Below are positions 16,132 to 24,374 of a stretch of DNA of 35,303 nt, one piece after another (within the stretch, counting starts at the first letter, position 1; every line of letters starts with the position of its first letter). The DNA comes from a virus, in IMG/VR virus record IMGVR_UViG_3300031774_000067, positions 1-35,303 of that record; one strand, given 5' to 3'. The notes beneath the pieces are model-generated. The model had not been told where the DNA came from, ran no database searches, and saw only the letters and a program-made list of their open reading frames with translations. A program made the position numbers and the translations under genes.

Positions 16132-16758
16132 ATGAAAATAAGTTACGCAATTACAGTATGTAATGAGTTTGTAGAAATACAAAACCTCATACCATTTCTT
16201 TTGAAACACAAAAGACACGAAGATGAAATCGTAGTTCTATACGATTCTAAAAATGGTGATAAACGAATAGAAGAATTTCTAAGAGCAAAATCTATTAATG
16301 CTGAATTCCAATGGTTCAAAGATGAGTTCGATGGGCATTTCGCTAATTGGAAAAACAAACTAAATTCTTTTTGTGGTGGTGATTGGATATTCCAAATCGA
16401 TGCAGATGAGATTCCAAATGAAATATTGATAGAAAATCTACATGAGATTCTAACAAAAAATACTACAGTTGTAGATGTTGTATTAGTTCCAAGAGTAAAT
16501 ACAGTCGAAGGATTAACCGATGAACATATCCAAAAGTGGGGATGGAATGTAGATGAAAAAGGTTGGGTTAACTGGCCTGATTTTCAATATAGATTATATA
16601 AGAAATCTGATGATATAAAATGGGTGAATAAAGTACATGAAGTATTAGAAGGATTCAAAACAATATCACATCTACCAATTGATGAAGATTTAGCATTATA
16701 TCATCCGAAAGAAATCAAAAGACAAGAGAAACAAAATGCTTATTACAATACTTTATGA
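16132..16758 (+). CDS. Family 2 glycosyltransferase, GT-A fold
   Basis: The product is 208 residues. MKISYAITVCNEFVEIQNL is the usual GT2 first strand, and WIFQIDADEIPNEIL (about 84-98) supplies the DxD metal/nucleotide-sugar motif (DADE). KWVNKVHEVLEGF and LYHPKEIKRQEK resemble the C-terminal part of the SunS-like/beta-1,4-glucosyltransferase-like GT2 group. It lacks membrane helices, so it is a cytoplasmic transferase. Its stop is overlapped by the next start (ATGATG). Confidence 0.85.
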   Translation: MKISYAITVCNEFVEIQNLIPFLLKHKRHEDEIVVLYDSKNGDKRIEEFLRAKSINAEFQWFKDEFDGHFANWKNKLNSFCGGDWIFQIDADEIPNEILIENLHEILTKNTTVVDVVLVPRVNTVEGLTDEHIQKWGWNVDEKGWVNWPDFQYRLYKKSDDIKWVNKVHEVLEGFKTISHLPIDEDLALYHPKEIKRQEKQNAYYNTL

Positions 16759-18494
16759 TGAAAATAGGTATTATAGGAAAAGGTTACTTCGGTAAAAAAA
16801 TACATAATACATTAGATGGTAAGTATGATATTAGGTTTTTTACTGGTAGGGATATGGATATCACTTATGAAATCGAATGGGTTGTTATCGCAACATCAGT
16901 AGATTCACACTATGAATTATGTAAAGAGTTTATAAGAAATGGTGTTAATGTATTCGTTGAAAAGCCAATGACATTATCTTGGTCTGAATCAAAAGAGTTA
17001 TTTGATTTAGCTGATAAGTACGAAGTAAAAGTTTATGTTGATGATGTATTCACATATACTGAAACCTTCAGACGATTAAGGACACAGAATTTAGATTACA
17101 ATCCATTATACTTTGATTGGAAAAAGTATGGTTCATTTGGTGATACTATTTTTAATGCCCTAACATATCACGACATCTATATGGCCTTATCATTAGGTTA
17201 TAATTTAGATGGTGAAATTGATTTTGAACATAACAGAGTAAACCAAAAATCATTTAGAATTGGTAATGTACATTTTAGATATGATAGAACTAATCCTAAA
17301 AAACAAAAAACTCTTACTGTAAATAATAAAACATATGATTTTAGAACAAATCTAAATCCATTAGATTCTATGTTTTATAATGTATTTAATGGTAATGTAA
17401 ACTTTACTAAAAATAATCGTTTAGCTTTAGAATCACAAAAAGTATTAGATGATTTAAATTTTAGAAAACCAAAAGTAGCCGTAGTTGGTGCTGGTATATT
17501 TGGTATTACATCAGCTCTTAAATTAAGTGAAAATTTAAATGTTGTTTTATTTGAAAAAAATGATGATATATTACAAAATGCTAGTTCTATAAATCAATAC
17601 AGATTACATAGAGGATATCACTATCCAAGAAGTATAGAAACTGCATTAACCTCAAAGGAAGGGACAAACACATTTACGGATGTATTTAATGAATGTGAGA
17701 TGAAAGATACAAAGCAATTCTATGCAATAGCATCTATGGGTTCTAAGGTATCACCTGATGAGTATATAAATTTTATGGATAAATGTGATTTACACTACAG
17801 AGTAGTTGAAAATGATTTAGTTACATCAAATGTTGCGGAACTATATGAGGTTTTTGAGGGATTGTTTGACCCTTGTAAACTATATAATTCCTGTAAAAAA
17901 TATTTAGATAATTCGGAAGTAGATTTAAGATTAGGAACTCCATACAACGATGATTGGAATTATGATTATGTTATAAATTGTACATATTCAAATTTAAATG
18001 AAGTGTTTAATGGAGATGAAATATATCAGTTTGAAGTATGTGAAAAACCAGTAGTAAAATTACCAACTAAATACAAAGGTAAAGGTATTGTTGTGATGGA
18101 TGGGCCATTTACTTGTATAGACCCATACTCAGATACAGATTACCATGTTGTTGGTAATGTTGTACATGCAATACATTCAACAAATGTTGGTAAATATCCT
18201 GAAGTTGATGATAACATAAAACCATTTTTAAACAAAGGATTAATAAAGAATCCAACAATAACAAAATTTCCATTGTTCAAAGAATCACTAAAACATTTCT
18301 TTGGAATTAATGAGGTAGAACATATTGGTTCAATGTACACTATAAGAACTGTACTTGCAAACAGAGATTTTGATGATGCCAGACCTTCGATTGTAAAAAA
18401 AGAATCGATAGGTAAATATTCAGTATTTTCAGGTAAAATATCAACAGCCGTTGATACTGCTAATGAGTTAAATCAATATATAATGAAACAATAA
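16755..18494 (+). CDS. Fusion: Gfo/Idh/MocA-type oxidoreductase + FAD-dependent (DAO-like) oxidoreductase
   Basis: The product is 579 residues in two enzyme halves. Residues 1 to about 235 are a Gfo/Idh/MocA-like NAD(P) enzyme: GIIGKGYFGKKI (Rossmann loop), then VFVEKPMTLSWSESKEL, the family's EKP catalytic-lysine motif. Residues about 238-579 start a second dinucleotide-binding fold, VAVVGAGIFGITSALKLSEN, with FEK at the end of the second strand and a SSINQYRLHRGYHYPRS segment, as in FAD amino-acid/sugar oxidases and UDP-galactopyranose mutase-like enzymes. Both halves look intact. It probably makes two redox steps on one sugar nucleotide, or on a sugar and a partner. Start is ATG 16755 or 16758. 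Confidence 0.82.
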   Translation: MMKIGIIGKGYFGKKIHNTLDGKYDIRFFTGRDMDITYEIEWVVIATSVDSHYELCKEFIRNGVNVFVEKPMTLSWSESKELFDLADKYEVKVYVDDVFTYTETFRRLRTQNLDYNPLYFDWKKYGSFGDTIFNALTYHDIYMALSLGYNLDGEIDFEHNRVNQKSFRIGNVHFRYDRTNPKKQKTLTVNNKTYDFRTNLNPLDSMFYNVFNGNVNFTKNNRLALESQKVLDDLNFRKPKVAVVGAGIFGITSALKLSENLNVVLFEKNDDILQNASSINQYRLHRGYHYPRSIETALTSKEGTNTFTDVFNECEMKDTKQFYAIASMGSKVSPDEYINFMDKCDLHYRVVENDLVTSNVAELYEVFEGLFDPCKLYNSCKKYLDNSEVDLRLGTPYNDDWNYDYVINCTYSNLNEVFNGDEIYQFEVCEKPVVKLPTKYKGKGIVVMDGPFTCIDPYSDTDYHVVGNVVHAIHSTNVGKYPEVDDNIKPFLNKGLIKNPTITKFPLFKESLKHFFGINEVEHIGSMYTIRTVLANRDFDDARPSIVKKESIGKYSVFSGKISTAVDTANELNQYIMKQ

Positions 18495-18495
18495 T

Positions 18496-19920
18496 ATGAT
18501 ATTTTATAGAACAGTAGATAACGAATTACATAATGCAGCTGTAGTTCCAAATGTAGGTTTTTCACTAGATGATGCATCATACATACCTGATGAATATTTA
18601 GGAAAAGAAAACTTTGTAATCCTAAGAACTTGTTTTGGGTTGGGTGATTGGGGAATCGTATCAGCATTTCCAAAGAAGTTAAAAGAGAAATATCCTGATT
18701 GTAAGGTATGGATTCCGTCACCAAAGTTACTAAAACATTTATTTGGTCACTTAGAAAGCAATTGGAGCTCGTGGGATGACCCGTTTAAAGTAGTTCATAC
18801 GATATTTGATAATAATCCTTATGTTGATGGGTTCATTGATGAATTCGTAGGTGAAGTATTCAATGACCACTATAAATTGTATGAACATCCAAGAGAAGAT
18901 GTGCCTTTATTAGAACAGATTCTAAAGTTTTGGCAGTTTGATAACTTTGATGGTATTGAGCCTGAAATTTATTGGAGTGATTCGGAAAAAGAATTAGGTG
19001 ATAAAATTATCAAAGAACATACAGATGGTAACTTTGGTACATTACTAATAGCAAACAGATATAAAAACGATTCAGTTGATTTGATACAAAACAAATTAGA
19101 TGAATATGATTTACCTATGTTCTATTGGACTTCTGAAAAAGATAGTGGGTTTAAATTTAAAAAAGCTTTGGATTTAAGACACATTGATATTAGAGTACAG
19201 ATGTATATAAAATCTAAAGCTAAATTTAATGTAGGAAATCAATGTGGTGTTAATGATACTATATCAAACTATGCACCTACATTTAGTGTTCCAAAGAATC
19301 AACTAAAATCTAATATAGTTAAATCACAAAACTATATGTACAAAGAGGTTACAAAAGTATTAAATGATTTACCTGATAAATGGGAAGTTAAAACAACAAC
19401 ATCCAAAAAGTGGAAAGAGGCGTTGTATAATTTTATTAAGTATCACAATATTAAATCAGTTTTAGAGATAGGAACATCATTAGGACATACTACATATTTT
19501 GTGGCTCATTTTGTTGATAAAGTAACAACTTTAGAGTATAATTTACCCAGAGTAATTGCAGCTAAAAAGTTATCTGAGAAACACAATAACATAAATTTTA
19601 TACATGGTAATGCATATAATCTGTGGAATTTTGATTACCACGATTTAGTAATAATTGATTGTATCCACGATTATAATCATATCAAAAAAGATATTGAAAA
19701 TGCAATAAACTTAGGCACTAAATATATTGCATTCGATGATTATGGTTTATTTCCTGAATTGAAAAAGGCAATAGATGAATCAATAAATTCAGGTAGAATA
19801 GAATTAGTAAGTAAAATAGGATACCCAGCAGGTACACATTTTTATATGTCGAAATCAACTAACGCTACATCTGATAAAGTATTGGCAGATAGTGAAGGTT
19901 TAATTTGTAGAGTATTATGA
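18496..19920 (+). CDS. Fusion: GT9-like domain + SAM-dependent methyltransferase
   Basis: The product is 474 residues. The N-terminal part (to about 280) contains NFVILRTCFGLGDWGIVSAF and KYPDCKVWIPSP, the opening pattern of heptosyltransferase-like (GT9) proteins, and ends with KFNVGNQCGVNDTISNYAP, where that family has its late donor-site loop. From about residue 305 there is a class I methyltransferase: SVLEIGTSLGHTTYFVAHF (motif I, about 320-338), then TTLEYN and LVIIDCIHDY, as in the Methyltransf_24 group. It could add and methylate a sugar, or the first half may have lost transferase activity. GT9 assignment is moderate; the methyltransferase is firm. Confidence 0.75.
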   Translation: MIFYRTVDNELHNAAVVPNVGFSLDDASYIPDEYLGKENFVILRTCFGLGDWGIVSAFPKKLKEKYPDCKVWIPSPKLLKHLFGHLESNWSSWDDPFKVVHTIFDNNPYVDGFIDEFVGEVFNDHYKLYEHPREDVPLLEQILKFWQFDNFDGIEPEIYWSDSEKELGDKIIKEHTDGNFGTLLIANRYKNDSVDLIQNKLDEYDLPMFYWTSEKDSGFKFKKALDLRHIDIRVQMYIKSKAKFNVGNQCGVNDTISNYAPTFSVPKNQLKSNIVKSQNYMYKEVTKVLNDLPDKWEVKTTTSKKWKEALYNFIKYHNIKSVLEIGTSLGHTTYFVAHFVDKVTTLEYNLPRVIAAKKLSEKHNNINFIHGNAYNLWNFDYHDLVIIDCIHDYNHIKKDIENAINLGTKYIAFDDYGLFPELKKAIDESINSGRIELVSKIGYPAGTHFYMSKSTNATSDKVLADSEGLICRVL

Positions 19921-20615
19921 GAATAGCAGTTTATACATCAATATTTGGTGGATATGATAATATCATAGATGACCAATTAAAAATGGATGGAGTTGATTAC
20001 ATTTGTTATACAGATGCTGATATAAAATCCGATATATGGGAAGTTAGGAAATCAACACCACTTTATACAGACCCTAATCGTAATGCAAAAAAGTACAAAG
20101 TATTACCACATAGATATTTGAGTGAGTACGATTGGAGTGTATGGATTGATGGTAACATAAAAATCCATTCAGATATCAGACCACTATGTAGTGGTGAGCC
20201 ATATAAGTTATATGACCATATGAAAGTATTTGATGCGAGAGATTGTATCTATGATGAAGCTGAAACTATTCTTAACTTTGGTAAAATTAACTCTGAAAGA
20301 AATCCACATAAAGGAATTAAAAATTGGAAAGATAACCCATCTCTTATTATGAAACAGATGGAACGATATCAGATGGAAGGGTATCCTACAAAAAACGGAT
20401 TGGCCACAACACCTATAATGGTTAGAAATCACAACCACTTAGATACCATCAAACACAACGAAGATTGGTGGAGTGAAATCAAACATAATTCAAAAAGAGA
20501 CCAGTTAAGTTTTAACTATATTGCTTGGAAAAATCAATTTAATTTTGTATATTTGGAAGGTGATTCACGAAATAATGATTATTTTGTGAGTATGGGTAAA
20601 CACATAGGAAAATAG
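19917..20615 (+). CDS. DUF616/MUCI70-like putative glycosyltransferase
   Basis: The product is 232 residues. RIAVYTSIFGGYDNI at the N-terminus, DYICYTDAD (about 29-37), then YKVLPHRYLSEYDWSVWIDGNIKI (about 62-85) are the conserved boxes of DUF616, whose plant and bacterial members are thought to be GT-A-like transferases. In them 'Y.S.WiDgni' supplies the acidic donor site. RDQLSFNYIAWK near the C-terminus also fits. The start overlaps the previous stop by ATGA. Cytoplasmic; acceptor unknown. A predicted internal promoter (20524) lies near its 3' end. Confidence 0.82.
   Translation: MRIAVYTSIFGGYDNIIDDQLKMDGVDYICYTDADIKSDIWEVRKSTPLYTDPNRNAKKYKVLPHRYLSEYDWSVWIDGNIKIHSDIRPLCSGEPYKLYDHMKVFDARDCIYDEAETILNFGKINSERNPHKGIKNWKDNPSLIMKQMERYQMEGYPTKNGLATTPIMVRNHNHLDTIKHNEDWWSEIKHNSKRDQLSFNYIAWKNQFNFVYLEGDSRNNDYFVSMGKHIGK
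20524..20555 (+). promoter_or_regulatory. Predicted internal promoter upstream of the 20618 gene
   Basis: CTTGG (CTTG 20524-20527), exactly 20 nt, then TATATTTG (20548-20555), which is a full match to the Bacteroidota TAnnTTTG element and is preceded by TTTTG as at other copies. The -33 element has one mismatch. It lies inside the DUF616 gene, 62 bases before the next ATG, and could reinforce transcription of the second half of the island. Confidence 0.45.
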
Positions 20616-20617
20616 TT

Positions 20618-22045
20618 ATGGTATATTCACCGATAAATTTAGATTACTTTTTGAATATGGAAATCGCCAATGGTGGTATCAGTAAACAAATCGTAACATT
20701 AAATGGTAAACTAAAAACAATTAGAGATTTAGTTACATATTGGAAGGATGCACCTACACCTGAGTTAACATCTGAAACTTGGCAATACTATAACTGTATG
20801 ATTGCAGGATTTAGAAAAGGTGTAGAAAATCATCACAATATCGGATGGGATAATCTTACAAAAGAATATTATGATTCATTAGAACCAATGGATGATGATG
20901 AGTTATCAGAATACTTAGAAAATAATCCTGTAGAGTTTAGTAACGGTTTTATAAAACATAGTTACCATCGAGCACTTGCTATGGTTGGTAGATTAATTAG
21001 AGGTGAGAGATACATTCCATTTTATATGGAAACATCTCAGATTTATGATTCACCTCGAAAGTTAGATGGTATAATGAGAACATCTAAATTAACATCAAAA
21101 ATAAAACATTTATCTAAATTAGATAAAATGGGTGTTAGTAGAGATGAATATTGTTTATGTCAGAGTTCCATCTTAACTGTTATGGGTGTTAGAGATAATG
21201 ATGATTTGGATATAATTATTTCATCTAAGTTAAGAAAACAAAATGTAAGATTTCCAAGCGGTATTGATATATTTGATGCTAATAGAAAGAAGTTTGATTA
21301 TTTTGGTGCAGCTGGTGATGATGACATATTAGAAAATTATTGTATCACTATTGATGGATATAAGTTCTTAGAACCACGTTTTTACTTTGCAAGAAAGAAT
21401 ACACATACTGATAGAGATAAAAAAGATTGGGATGGTGTATCAAAGTTCTTTGAAAGAGAATCTGATTTAGGATATCCATTTAACTTTCAACCATACAAAT
21501 GGGGATTACCATATTTTAGACCTCATATCAAATCAACATCATTAGATTTAGAATCACTAACATTAGTAAAAGATAAATACAATAGAATAGCGGATGGTGT
21601 AAATCAAGGAAGAGCAGTTTATGCTGGTGATGGTTATTTTGTAAAGATATTTCATCCTGAATATTGTAGATTACAGAACTTTAGAGATGCATTAAGTAGT
21701 GGTTTCTTAAATGGATTAACACCTGCACTAACTCACATATTAGAAGATGATAACGGAAATATAAATGGTTACATTACTTTAAGTGGAGAAATGTTATCAG
21801 AAAGTGAAGTTGATTTTGAAAAGATTCCTCAATGGTTTATTAGAACTGTATTAAGAAATTGTCAAAAAAGAAATAAAGTATTTTATGATTTAGTTCCTAT
21901 CAATATAATTAGAGATTCATACTTTAATCAAATCAGTTTGATTGATTTAGAAAGTGTTTACGATTTGGATAAATTAGAAGATATGAAAAAACATAACGCA
22001 ACATTAAAACCAATAAAATTATTAGAATGGATTCAATCGGTATAA
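20618..22045 (+). CDS. Multi-domain sugar-island protein: nucleotidyltransferase-like + kinase-like domains
   Basis: The product is 475 residues. Residues about 105-130 (FSNGFIKHSYHRALAMVGRL and ERYIPFYM) form a conserved-looking box I cannot name. Around 185-210, SILTVMGVRDNDDLDIIISS has the G..D.Dl acid pair of minimal nucleotidyltransferase folds. The C-terminal part resembles a sugar or protein kinase fold: YFVKIFHPEYCRLQNFRDAL (about 340-359, lysine strand), FYDLVPINIIRD (about 423-434, replacing HDLHPxN), and ISLIDLESVYDL (about 441-452, replacing the metal-binding DFE). It might activate and phosphorylate a sugar or lipid-linked intermediate. Domain calls are by pattern only; no single family is recognised. 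Confidence 0.55.
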   Translation: MVYSPINLDYFLNMEIANGGISKQIVTLNGKLKTIRDLVTYWKDAPTPELTSETWQYYNCMIAGFRKGVENHHNIGWDNLTKEYYDSLEPMDDDELSEYLENNPVEFSNGFIKHSYHRALAMVGRLIRGERYIPFYMETSQIYDSPRKLDGIMRTSKLTSKIKHLSKLDKMGVSRDEYCLCQSSILTVMGVRDNDDLDIIISSKLRKQNVRFPSGIDIFDANRKKFDYFGAAGDDDILENYCITIDGYKFLEPRFYFARKNTHTDRDKKDWDGVSKFFERESDLGYPFNFQPYKWGLPYFRPHIKSTSLDLESLTLVKDKYNRIADGVNQGRAVYAGDGYFVKIFHPEYCRLQNFRDALSSGFLNGLTPALTHILEDDNGNINGYITLSGEMLSESEVDFEKIPQWFIRTVLRNCQKRNKVFYDLVPINIIRDSYFNQISLIDLESVYDLDKLEDMKKHNATLKPIKLLEWIQSV

Positions 22046-22848
22046 TCGGACAGGGTTTCGTAGGAAACGCAATATATCAAAAGTTTAAAAATTACTTTAC
22101 GGTATATACATATGATTTGGATAACACAAGATGTAATTCATCATTAGAACAAGTTAGAGAATGTAAAACAATTTTCATTTGTTTACCAACTCCTACTAAT
22201 TCACAAGGTGAATGTGATACTTCTATTATAGAAAGTGTTCTTGATGATTTAGATAAAAGAAGTTATCACGATATCGTAATCAAATCAACAGTTGTACCTG
22301 GTACTACAGAAAGATTAAATAAAAAATACAAAGATTTAAGTATTGTATTTAATCCTGAGTTCTTAACTGAGGCAAATGCTGTACAAGATTTTGAGAATCA
22401 AAATAGAATTGTATTAGGTGGGCCACGTCCAACTACTACAAAGATTAAAAGAATTTACACCAAAGTATTTCCTGGTGTTCATATTATCAAAACAGGTTCT
22501 ACTCATGCTGAAATGATTAAGTATGTAACAAACACATTTTTAGCTACTAAAGTATCATTCGCAAATGAAATATATCAGATATGTGAAAAGTTAGAATTAG
22601 ATTACGATAAAGTGATTGAGTATTCTACATTTGATGAAAGATTAGGTAAATCACATTGGGCAGTACCAGGACCAGATGGTGATTTTGGATATGGGGGACA
22701 TTGTTTTCCTAAAGATTTGAAAGCAATGATATCATTAGCACATGATTTAAATGTATCACCAAGAATACTAACAGCAGTTGATTGTAAAAACAATGATGTT
22801 AGAACAGATAGAGATTGGGAAAAGATGAAAGGAAGAGCAGTATCATGA
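22027..22848 (+). CDS. Short UDP-sugar 6-dehydrogenase (UDP-glucose/GDP-mannose dehydrogenase family)
   Basis: The product is 273 residues. NAD-binding loop GIIGQGFVGNAI (5-16), FICLPTP (about 51), KSTVVPGTT, the catalytic FNPEFLTEANA (about 109-119), the central-helix MIKYVTNTFLATKVSFANE, and the active-site GYGGHCFPKDL (about 222-232, nucleophile Cys) are all present. Full-length family members have about 400-450 residues; this one stops just after the central domain and lacks the C-terminal UDP-binding domain. The catalytic residues are intact, so it may still oxidise a UDP-sugar C6 to the uronic acid, perhaps with help from a partner, or it may act on another substrate. It overlaps the previous gene by 19 bases. 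Confidence 0.85.
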   Translation: MDSIGIIGQGFVGNAIYQKFKNYFTVYTYDLDNTRCNSSLEQVRECKTIFICLPTPTNSQGECDTSIIESVLDDLDKRSYHDIVIKSTVVPGTTERLNKKYKDLSIVFNPEFLTEANAVQDFENQNRIVLGGPRPTTTKIKRIYTKVFPGVHIIKTGSTHAEMIKYVTNTFLATKVSFANEIYQICEKLELDYDKVIEYSTFDERLGKSHWAVPGPDGDFGYGGHCFPKDLKAMISLAHDLNVSPRILTAVDCKNNDVRTDRDWEKMKGRAVS

Positions 22849-23609
22849 AGAATGTAGTATTCATACCAAACGTTGATTTAGGTAACGGAAGAAGTACACC
22901 ATATCATTACTCAGTAAAGAGTTGGAAGAAGTGGTGTGATAAGAACGATGTTATCTGTTTAGAGTGGACTGAACCAATTATGGATTCAGATACATTCCCA
23001 ATCATAATGCAACGAGAATGGGTATTTGATATTATAGAACATAATGAGATTGATTACGACCAGATTGCAATTGTAGATGCAGATACTATAGTTCATCCTG
23101 ATTGTCCCAACTTCTTTGAAGAAACTAATCACAAATATTCTGCTGTTGTAAACAATGGTTGTTATGAGTGGGTAACTCGAAGTGTAAGAGGATGGGGTGA
23201 GGCTATGTTTCCAAATGAACCATTGGTAAAACCATACGATTATTTTAACACTGGATTTGTAGTTGTAAACAAAAAACATAAACCATTCTTTGATGAGATA
23301 AAAGATTTATATCTAAACAGAGGTGAAGAAATAAAACATTACAGAGATACCATAAAAGCAAGTACAGGTCAAACTATGGTAAACTTTATGTTAAAGAAAA
23401 ATAATATAGAAGTAACCAAATTATCTGAAGGATACAATCTACAAGATTTATTTAGAAAGAATTTATTACACATACCCAATCACTCTTGGTTTAGTGATGA
23501 ACTACATTTTTTAAATGCAGGTTGGGTATATCATTTTAACGCAATTCCACAAAACGATAGACACGTATCGTATTGGATGGAAAGAACATACAAACACTTA
23601 TATGAATAG
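22845..23609 (+). CDS. GT-A type glycosyltransferase-like protein
   Basis: The product is 254 residues from the ATG at 22845, which makes an ATGA overlap with the previous stop; the longer frame from 22815 lies inside the upstream gene. It begins MKNVVFIPNVDLGNGRST, and has IAIVDADTIVHPDCP (about 73-87), a DxD (DAD) donor site. Later, YFNTGFVVVNKKHKPFFDEI is the 'NaG.~~~' segment common in GT8-like and similar nucleotide-diphospho-sugar transferases, followed by HFLNAGWVYHFNA near the end. Cytoplasmic. Sugar and acceptor unknown. Confidence 0.75.
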   Translation: MKNVVFIPNVDLGNGRSTPYHYSVKSWKKWCDKNDVICLEWTEPIMDSDTFPIIMQREWVFDIIEHNEIDYDQIAIVDADTIVHPDCPNFFEETNHKYSAVVNNGCYEWVTRSVRGWGEAMFPNEPLVKPYDYFNTGFVVVNKKHKPFFDEIKDLYLNRGEEIKHYRDTIKASTGQTMVNFMLKKNNIEVTKLSEGYNLQDLFRKNLLHIPNHSWFSDELHFLNAGWVYHFNAIPQNDRHVSYWMERTYKHLYE

Positions 23610-24372
23610 AACAATACACATACTATCAGTACATTATGAAAATCCATTTTGGATTGATATACAATTAGAACAACTGAAAAAACATCTAAAAGTTCCTTAT
23701 AAAACTTATATGGCTCATGCAAATATGCCTGAAGATTTAAAAGATTATAGTAACGATTTTGATGTTGTTATATCAGACCCTCGTAAAAAGTTCCACAATA
23801 CAGATGGACATAAATTATTATTACCACATATCAAAGAAAATATAAAACCTAATGATATTGTTGTAAAGTTAGATTCTGATGCATTCTTTATTAAGGATGT
23901 AGATGAATCCTTATTTGATTTAGTAGATGAGCATGGGTTTTTATCTATACACGAACCACGACATGAATTAGATTTGAATTACAAAACTCCACATCCTGTA
24001 TTTTACGCATTTAAAGGTGAGTACTTATCAGATGGATTGGATGTACAACTATGTACAATCAGAGTTGAGAACTCTAATTGGTGGGGAAGTGTTAATGGTT
24101 GGATAAGAAGTAAAAATATTGATTGGTTTGCATTAGAAAGAAGTAATGAAACAAATTTACATCCAATATATTTTGCCATCTATGGTGATTTGATATACCA
24201 CAATTGGGCTGGTTCGAGATTAATGAGAACGAGAGAAGATAGAAGAAGAGCGGCCAACGAAGGAATAAGTTTAGATGAGGTGATAAGACAGAACCATCAA
24301 CTAAATGAATCAGTTCTAAAGGCGTTGGATACTGATGTAGATGAATTTATAAAAGTATTAAAAACAAAGTAA
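23602..24372 (+). CDS. GT-A type glycosyltransferase-like protein
   Basis: The product is 256 residues from the ATG at 23602 (MNRTIHILSVHYENPFW), which overlaps the previous stop by 8 bases. The upstream extension of the frame to 23515 falls inside the preceding gene. DIVVKLDSDAFFIKDVDESL (about 85-104) has the DxD motif (DSD). The rest shows FLSIHEPRHELD and later IYHNWAGSRLMRTREDRRR. It is another probable nucleotide-sugar-dependent transferase; a close relative of its 22845 neighbour is possible but similarity is not obvious by eye. Confidence 0.7.
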   Translation: MNRTIHILSVHYENPFWIDIQLEQLKKHLKVPYKTYMAHANMPEDLKDYSNDFDVVISDPRKKFHNTDGHKLLLPHIKENIKPNDIVVKLDSDAFFIKDVDESLFDLVDEHGFLSIHEPRHELDLNYKTPHPVFYAFKGEYLSDGLDVQLCTIRVENSNWWGSVNGWIRSKNIDWFALERSNETNLHPIYFAIYGDLIYHNWAGSRLMRTREDRRRAANEGISLDEVIRQNHQLNESVLKALDTDVDEFIKVLKTK

Positions 24373-24374
24373 AT

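Noticed and set aside
22986-23279. Reverse-strand 97-residue frame, and similar long reverse frames at 607, 7108, 8367, 9760 and 24347
   Set aside because: They are shadows of well-supported + strand genes, with unlikely amino-acid composition (Ile/Phe/Ser/Asn-rich) and no start signals.
23515-23601. Upstream extension of the GT-A frame starting at 23515
   Set aside because: It lies wholly inside the preceding glycosyltransferase; the ATG at 23602 with an 8-base overlap fits the pattern of neighbouring genes.
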